From Nakamurella panacisegetis (GTDB taxonomy: Bacteria; Actinomycetota; Actinomycetes; Mycobacteriales; Nakamurellaceae): 64,000 nucleotides of DNA. The notes under the pieces were generated by a model. It was not told the DNA's origin. It saw only the letters and a program-made list of their open reading frames with translations, and searched no databases. Where the stretch lies: the NCBI RefSeq assembly GCF_900104535.1, contig NZ_LT629710.1, positions 2,790,001 to 2,854,000 of the forward strand, read 5' to 3'. Positions 60,537-64,000 of this stretch are shown in pieces (position 1 is the stretch's first letter; each line of letters opens with the position of its first letter). Made by a program: the position numbers and the translations under genes.

Positions 60537-61214
60537 ATGGCTAACACGATCAAGGGAATTCTGGGCCACAAGCTCGGCATGACCCAGGTCTTCGACGAGG
60601 CGAACCGGGTTGTCCCGGTCACCGTCATCGCCGCCGGCCCGGTCGTCGTCACTGCGGTCCGCACTCCCGAAGCCGATGGCTACTCGGGCGTTCAGCTGGC
60701 TTTCGGTGCCGTCGACCCCCGCAAGGTGACCAAGCCGGTCACCGGGCACTTCACCAAGGCAGGTGTCACGCCGCGCAAGCACATCGCCGAGCTGCGGACC
60801 GAGGACGTCTCCGGCTACGAACTGGGCCAGGAACTGACCGCGGAGCAGGTCTTCGAGGCCGGCATCCTGGTCGACGTCACGGGCACCTCCAAGGGCAAGG
60901 GCACCGCCGGCGTCATGAAGCGCCACGGCTTCAAGGGCCTGAGCTCTTCGCACGGTGTGCACCGCAAGCACCGTGGACCCGGTTCCATCGGTGGCTGCTC
61001 CACCCCCGGCCGTGTCTTCAAGGGCATGCGCATGGCGGGTCGGATGGGACACGAGAAGGTCACCATCCAGAGCCTGACGATCCACGCGATCGACGCCGAC
61101 AAGGGCCTCATCCTGATCAAGGGCGCGATCCCTGGTCCCAAGGGTGGCGTCGTCTTCGTCAAGTCCGCGGTCAAGCACCTCGGCACCGTTGCTGTGAAGG
61201 GGGCGTCCAAGTGA
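60537..61214 (+). CDS. rplC: 50S ribosomal protein L3
   Basis: 225-residue L3. Core signature [20 protein letters not shown] and [11 protein letters not shown] present. ATG at 60537; nearest GAGGAG is 16 bases ahead, rather far. Stop overlaps rplD start (GTGA). Confidence 0.97.
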   Translation: MANTIKGILGHKLGMTQVFDEANRVVPVTVIAAGPVVVTAVRTPEADGYSGVQLAFGAVDPRKVTKPVTGHFTKAGVTPRKHIAELRTEDVSGYELGQELTAEQVFEAGILVDVTGTSKGKGTAGVMKRHGFKGLSSSHGVHRKHRGPGSIGGCSTPGRVFKGMRMAGRMGHEKVTIQSLTIHAIDADKGLILIKGAIPGPKGGVVFVKSAVKHLGTVAVKGASK

Positions 61215-61978
61215 CCACCGTCGTCATCACCACCCCGGCCGGCGAGAAGGGCGATTCCATCGTCCTGCCCGACGCCGTCTTCGGTGTTCAGTCCAACATC
61301 GCCCTGATGCACCAGGTCGTCGTCGCTCAGCTGGCTGCCGCTCGTCAGGGCACCCACAGCACGAAGACCCGCGGTGAGGTCTCCGGTGGCGGCAAGAAGC
61401 CGTACCGCCAGAAGGGAACCGGCCGCGCCCGCCAGGGCTCGACCCGTTCGCCGCAGTTCGTCGGTGGCGGTATCTCCCACGGGCCGGTCCCGCATCTGTA
61501 CCTGCAGCGCACCCCCAAGAAGATGAAGGCCGCCGCTCTGCGTGGCGCTCTGTCCGATCGGGCCCGCGGCGGGAACATCCACGTGCTGTCCTCCCTGGTC
61601 GAGGGCGACAAGCCGTCGACCAAGGTGGCCATCAGCGCGCTGGCCCAGGTCTCCACGGCCAAGAACGTCCTCGTCGTCATCTCCCGCGAGGACGAGAACG
61701 GCTGGAAGAGCCTGCGCAACGCCGACAACGTGCACCTGATCGCCTCTGATCAGCTGAACACCTACGACGTGCTCAAGAGCGACGACGTGGTCTTCACCGA
61801 GCAGTCGCTGAACGACTTCCTCACCTTCGCCCGGGCTTCCGCTGCCGTGGTCGAGACCGAGATCGAAGAGCCGGTCGCCGAGAAGGCGCCCACGAAGAAG
61901 GTCTCCGCAGCCAAGAAGGCCGCCGCGACCGAAGAAGCAGAGGCCGTTGAATCCGGCACGAAGGAGGAGTCCAAGTGA
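61211..61978 (+). CDS. rplD: 50S ribosomal protein L4
   Basis: 255-residue L4, whose extended loop ([19 protein letters not shown]) lines the exit tunnel. Acidic/Lys-rich C-terminal extension from about residue 215. GTG start overlaps rplC; stop overlaps rplW start. Confidence 0.97.
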   Translation: MTTVVITTPAGEKGDSIVLPDAVFGVQSNIALMHQVVVAQLAAARQGTHSTKTRGEVSGGGKKPYRQKGTGRARQGSTRSPQFVGGGISHGPVPHLYLQRTPKKMKAAALRGALSDRARGGNIHVLSSLVEGDKPSTKVAISALAQVSTAKNVLVVISREDENGWKSLRNADNVHLIASDQLNTYDVLKSDDVVFTEQSLNDFLTFARASAAVVETEIEEPVAEKAPTKKVSAAKKAAATEEAEAVESGTKEESK

Positions 61979-62268
61979 TCTCCGATCCGCGCGACATCAT
62001 CCTCGCGCCGGTTGTCTCCGAGAAGAGCTACGGCTTGCTCGAGACCGGCCGGTACACCTTCCTGGTGCACCCGGATGCGAACAAGACCCAGGTCAAGATT
62101 GCCATCGAGAAGATCTTCGATGTCAAAGTGACCTCGGTGAACACGATCAACCGGCAGGGCAAGCGCAAGCGCACCCGGGCCGGCTTCGGCCAGCGCAAAT
62201 CCACCAAGCGCGCGATCGTCACGCTGTCGGAAGACAGCAAGGCGATCGAGATCTTCACCGGCGCCTGA
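61975..62268 (+). CDS. rplW: 50S ribosomal protein L23
   Basis: 97-residue L23 at the tunnel exit, docking site for SRP and trigger factor. GTG 61975 overlaps the rplD stop (GTGA). Begins [20 protein letters not shown]; ends KAIEIFTGA. Confidence 0.97.
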   Translation: MISDPRDIILAPVVSEKSYGLLETGRYTFLVHPDANKTQVKIAIEKIFDVKVTSVNTINRQGKRKRTRAGFGQRKSTKRAIVTLSEDSKAIEIFTGA

Positions 62269-62289
62269 GGCGAAGAGGACTAGGGACTA

Positions 62290-63129
<840 letters not shown>

Positions 63130-63194
63130 TGACACAGTCCTTGAATTCGAATTCCATCCACACCACCACCGAGAACTGAGCAGGAGGACAAGAG

Positions 63195-63476
63195 ATGCCA
63201 CGCAGTCTCAAAAAGGGCCCGTTCATCGACGACCACCTGCTCAAGAAGGTGGACGTTGCCAACGACAAGGGCTCGAAGGCCGTCATCAAGACCTGGTCGC
63301 GTCGGTCGACGATCATCCCCGACATGCTCGGGCACACGATCGCCGTCCACGACGGCCGCAAGCACGTCCCGGTGTTCGTCACCGAGTCGATGGTCGGCCA
63401 CAAGCTTGGTGAGTTCGCTCCGACGCGGACCTTCAAGGGCCACATCAAGGACGACCGTCGCGCACGGCGCGGCTGA
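63195..63476 (+). CDS. rpsS: 30S ribosomal protein S19
   Basis: 93-residue S19 of the 30S head. Starts [18 protein letters not shown]; signature [23 protein letters not shown] 63195 with GGAGGACAAGAG ahead. Confidence 0.98.
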   Translation: MPRSLKKGPFIDDHLLKKVDVANDKGSKAVIKTWSRRSTIIPDMLGHTIAVHDGRKHVPVFVTESMVGHKLGEFAPTRTFKGHIKDDRRARRG

Positions 63477-63496
63477 GTACGGGACAGGGAAATCAC

Positions 63497-63934
63497 ATGA
63501 GTGCAAAGAAAGATGTTCAGGTGGTTGAGGCCCCGCGCACGCGGGCCCAGCTCAAGCACCTGCGCATGACGCCGATGAAGGCGCGCCGCATCGTCAACCT
63601 GATCCGCGGTACGGATGTGGCCGCCGCCGCCTCCATTCTGAAGTTCTCCCCGCAGGCCGCCGCTGAGCCGGTTGCCAAGCTGTTGGCCTCGGCCATCGCG
63701 AACGCGGAGAACAACCAGGGTCTGCAGGCCGACACGCTCTTCGTCGACACCGTCTACGTGGACGAGGGCCCGACGCTGAAGCGCTTCCAGCCGCGGGCCC
63801 AGGGTCGCGCCTTCCGCATCCGGAAGCGCACCTGCCACATCACCATCGAACTGGTCTCGCTGTCCGCGGCGGGAACCACTGAGGGTCGTCGCGGTGCTCG
63901 CGGCAACCAGAGCGCGAAGGGAGGGACCCGCTAG
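63497..63934 (+). CDS. rplV: 50S ribosomal protein L22
   Basis: 145-residue L22, whose loop lines the exit tunnel. [14 protein letters not shown] and [16 protein letters not shown] present; tail [16 protein letters not shown] 63497 after GGGACAGGGA. Stop shares one base with the rpsC GTG. Confidence 0.97.
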   Translation: MSAKKDVQVVEAPRTRAQLKHLRMTPMKARRIVNLIRGTDVAAAASILKFSPQAAAEPVAKLLASAIANAENNQGLQADTLFVDTVYVDEGPTLKRFQPRAQGRAFRIRKRTCHITIELVSLSAAGTTEGRRGARGNQSAKGGTR

Positions 63935-64000
63935 TGGGTCAGAAAGTCAACCCGCATGGGTTCCGGCTCGGTATCACCACCGACTGGACCTCGCGCTGGT
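63934..64000 (+). CDS. rpsC: 30S ribosomal protein S3, 5' part only
   Basis: Starts GTG 63934, overlapping the rplV stop (TAGTG); [20 protein letters not shown] is the S3 N-terminus. Cut by the window edge. Confidence 0.96.
   Translation, partial: MGQKVNPHGFRLGITTDWTSRW

Overview
The window is chromosomal DNA of a high-GC Actinomycetota bacterium. Support comes from GTG/TTG starts with AGGAGG-type ribosome binding sites, the gene order tRNA-Thr, tRNA-Met, rpmG, hadA/hadB, tRNA-Trp, secE, nusG, rplK, rplA, rplJ, rplL, rpoB, rpoC, a TTG-started RpoB with an actinobacterial N-terminus, Nuo complex I genes with a menaquinone-type prenyl synthase, and MsiK-type sugar transport operons without their own ATPase. 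Genus cannot be fixed by eye; the gene content would suit a Nakamurella- or Frankia-like lineage. No transposase, integrase, phage or CRISPR locus was seen.

Layout. 1-5.7 kb: end of nuoL, nuoM, nuoN and a polyprenyl diphosphate synthase. 5.7-12.3 kb: RarD-like transporter, Lrp regulator, YajQ, tRNA-Tyr, a membrane GGDEF/EAL protein, tRNA-Thr, tRNA-Met, rpmG and a HadA/HadB dehydratase pair. 12.4-23.1 kb: aspC, then an accessory block: an OpuC-type quaternary-amine ABC importer led by an IclR regulator, a divergent aromatic ammonia-lyase-family protein with a defective MIO motif, a cysteine-dioxygenase-like cupin coupled to an amidohydrolase, and a divergent LacI regulator. 23.2-38.4 kb: tRNA-Trp, secE-nusG-rplK-rplA, a lipoprotein, rplJ-rplL, two accessory genes, rpoB-rpoC. 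38.4-51 kb: a second accessory block: L,D-transpeptidase, a second EF-G-like GTPase, Rieske lipoprotein, small membrane protein, sigma/anti-sigma pair, and a polyol (mannitol-type) uptake and oxidation operon with a DeoR regulator. 52-64 kb: rpsL-rpsG-fusA-tuf, then about 3.5 kb of repeats around a DUF559-type gene, then the S10 operon rpsJ-rplC-rplD-rplW-rplB-rpsS-rplV-rpsC (cut by the window end).

Most interesting signals. (1) IclR, an OpuC-type betaine importer and a divergent ammonia-lyase-like enzyme that lacks the canonical Ala-Ser-Gly triplet form a candidate pathway for taking up and deaminating a trimethylammonium amino acid such as ergothioneine or hercynine. (2) A perfect 40-bp palindrome made of two inverted LacI-type sites lies just in front of the amidohydrolase/cupin operon. 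(3) Three nested palindromes with a GCGCATA core occur between genes; two of them interrupt operons that are normally tight (nuoL/nuoM and rplK/rplA), so they look like mobile palindromic elements. (4) A dispersed family of about 19-bp tandem repeats with a CACACCSGYTGGYC-like core sits after rpoC and on both sides of the DUF559 gene. These are inferences from reading the sequence; no searches were run.
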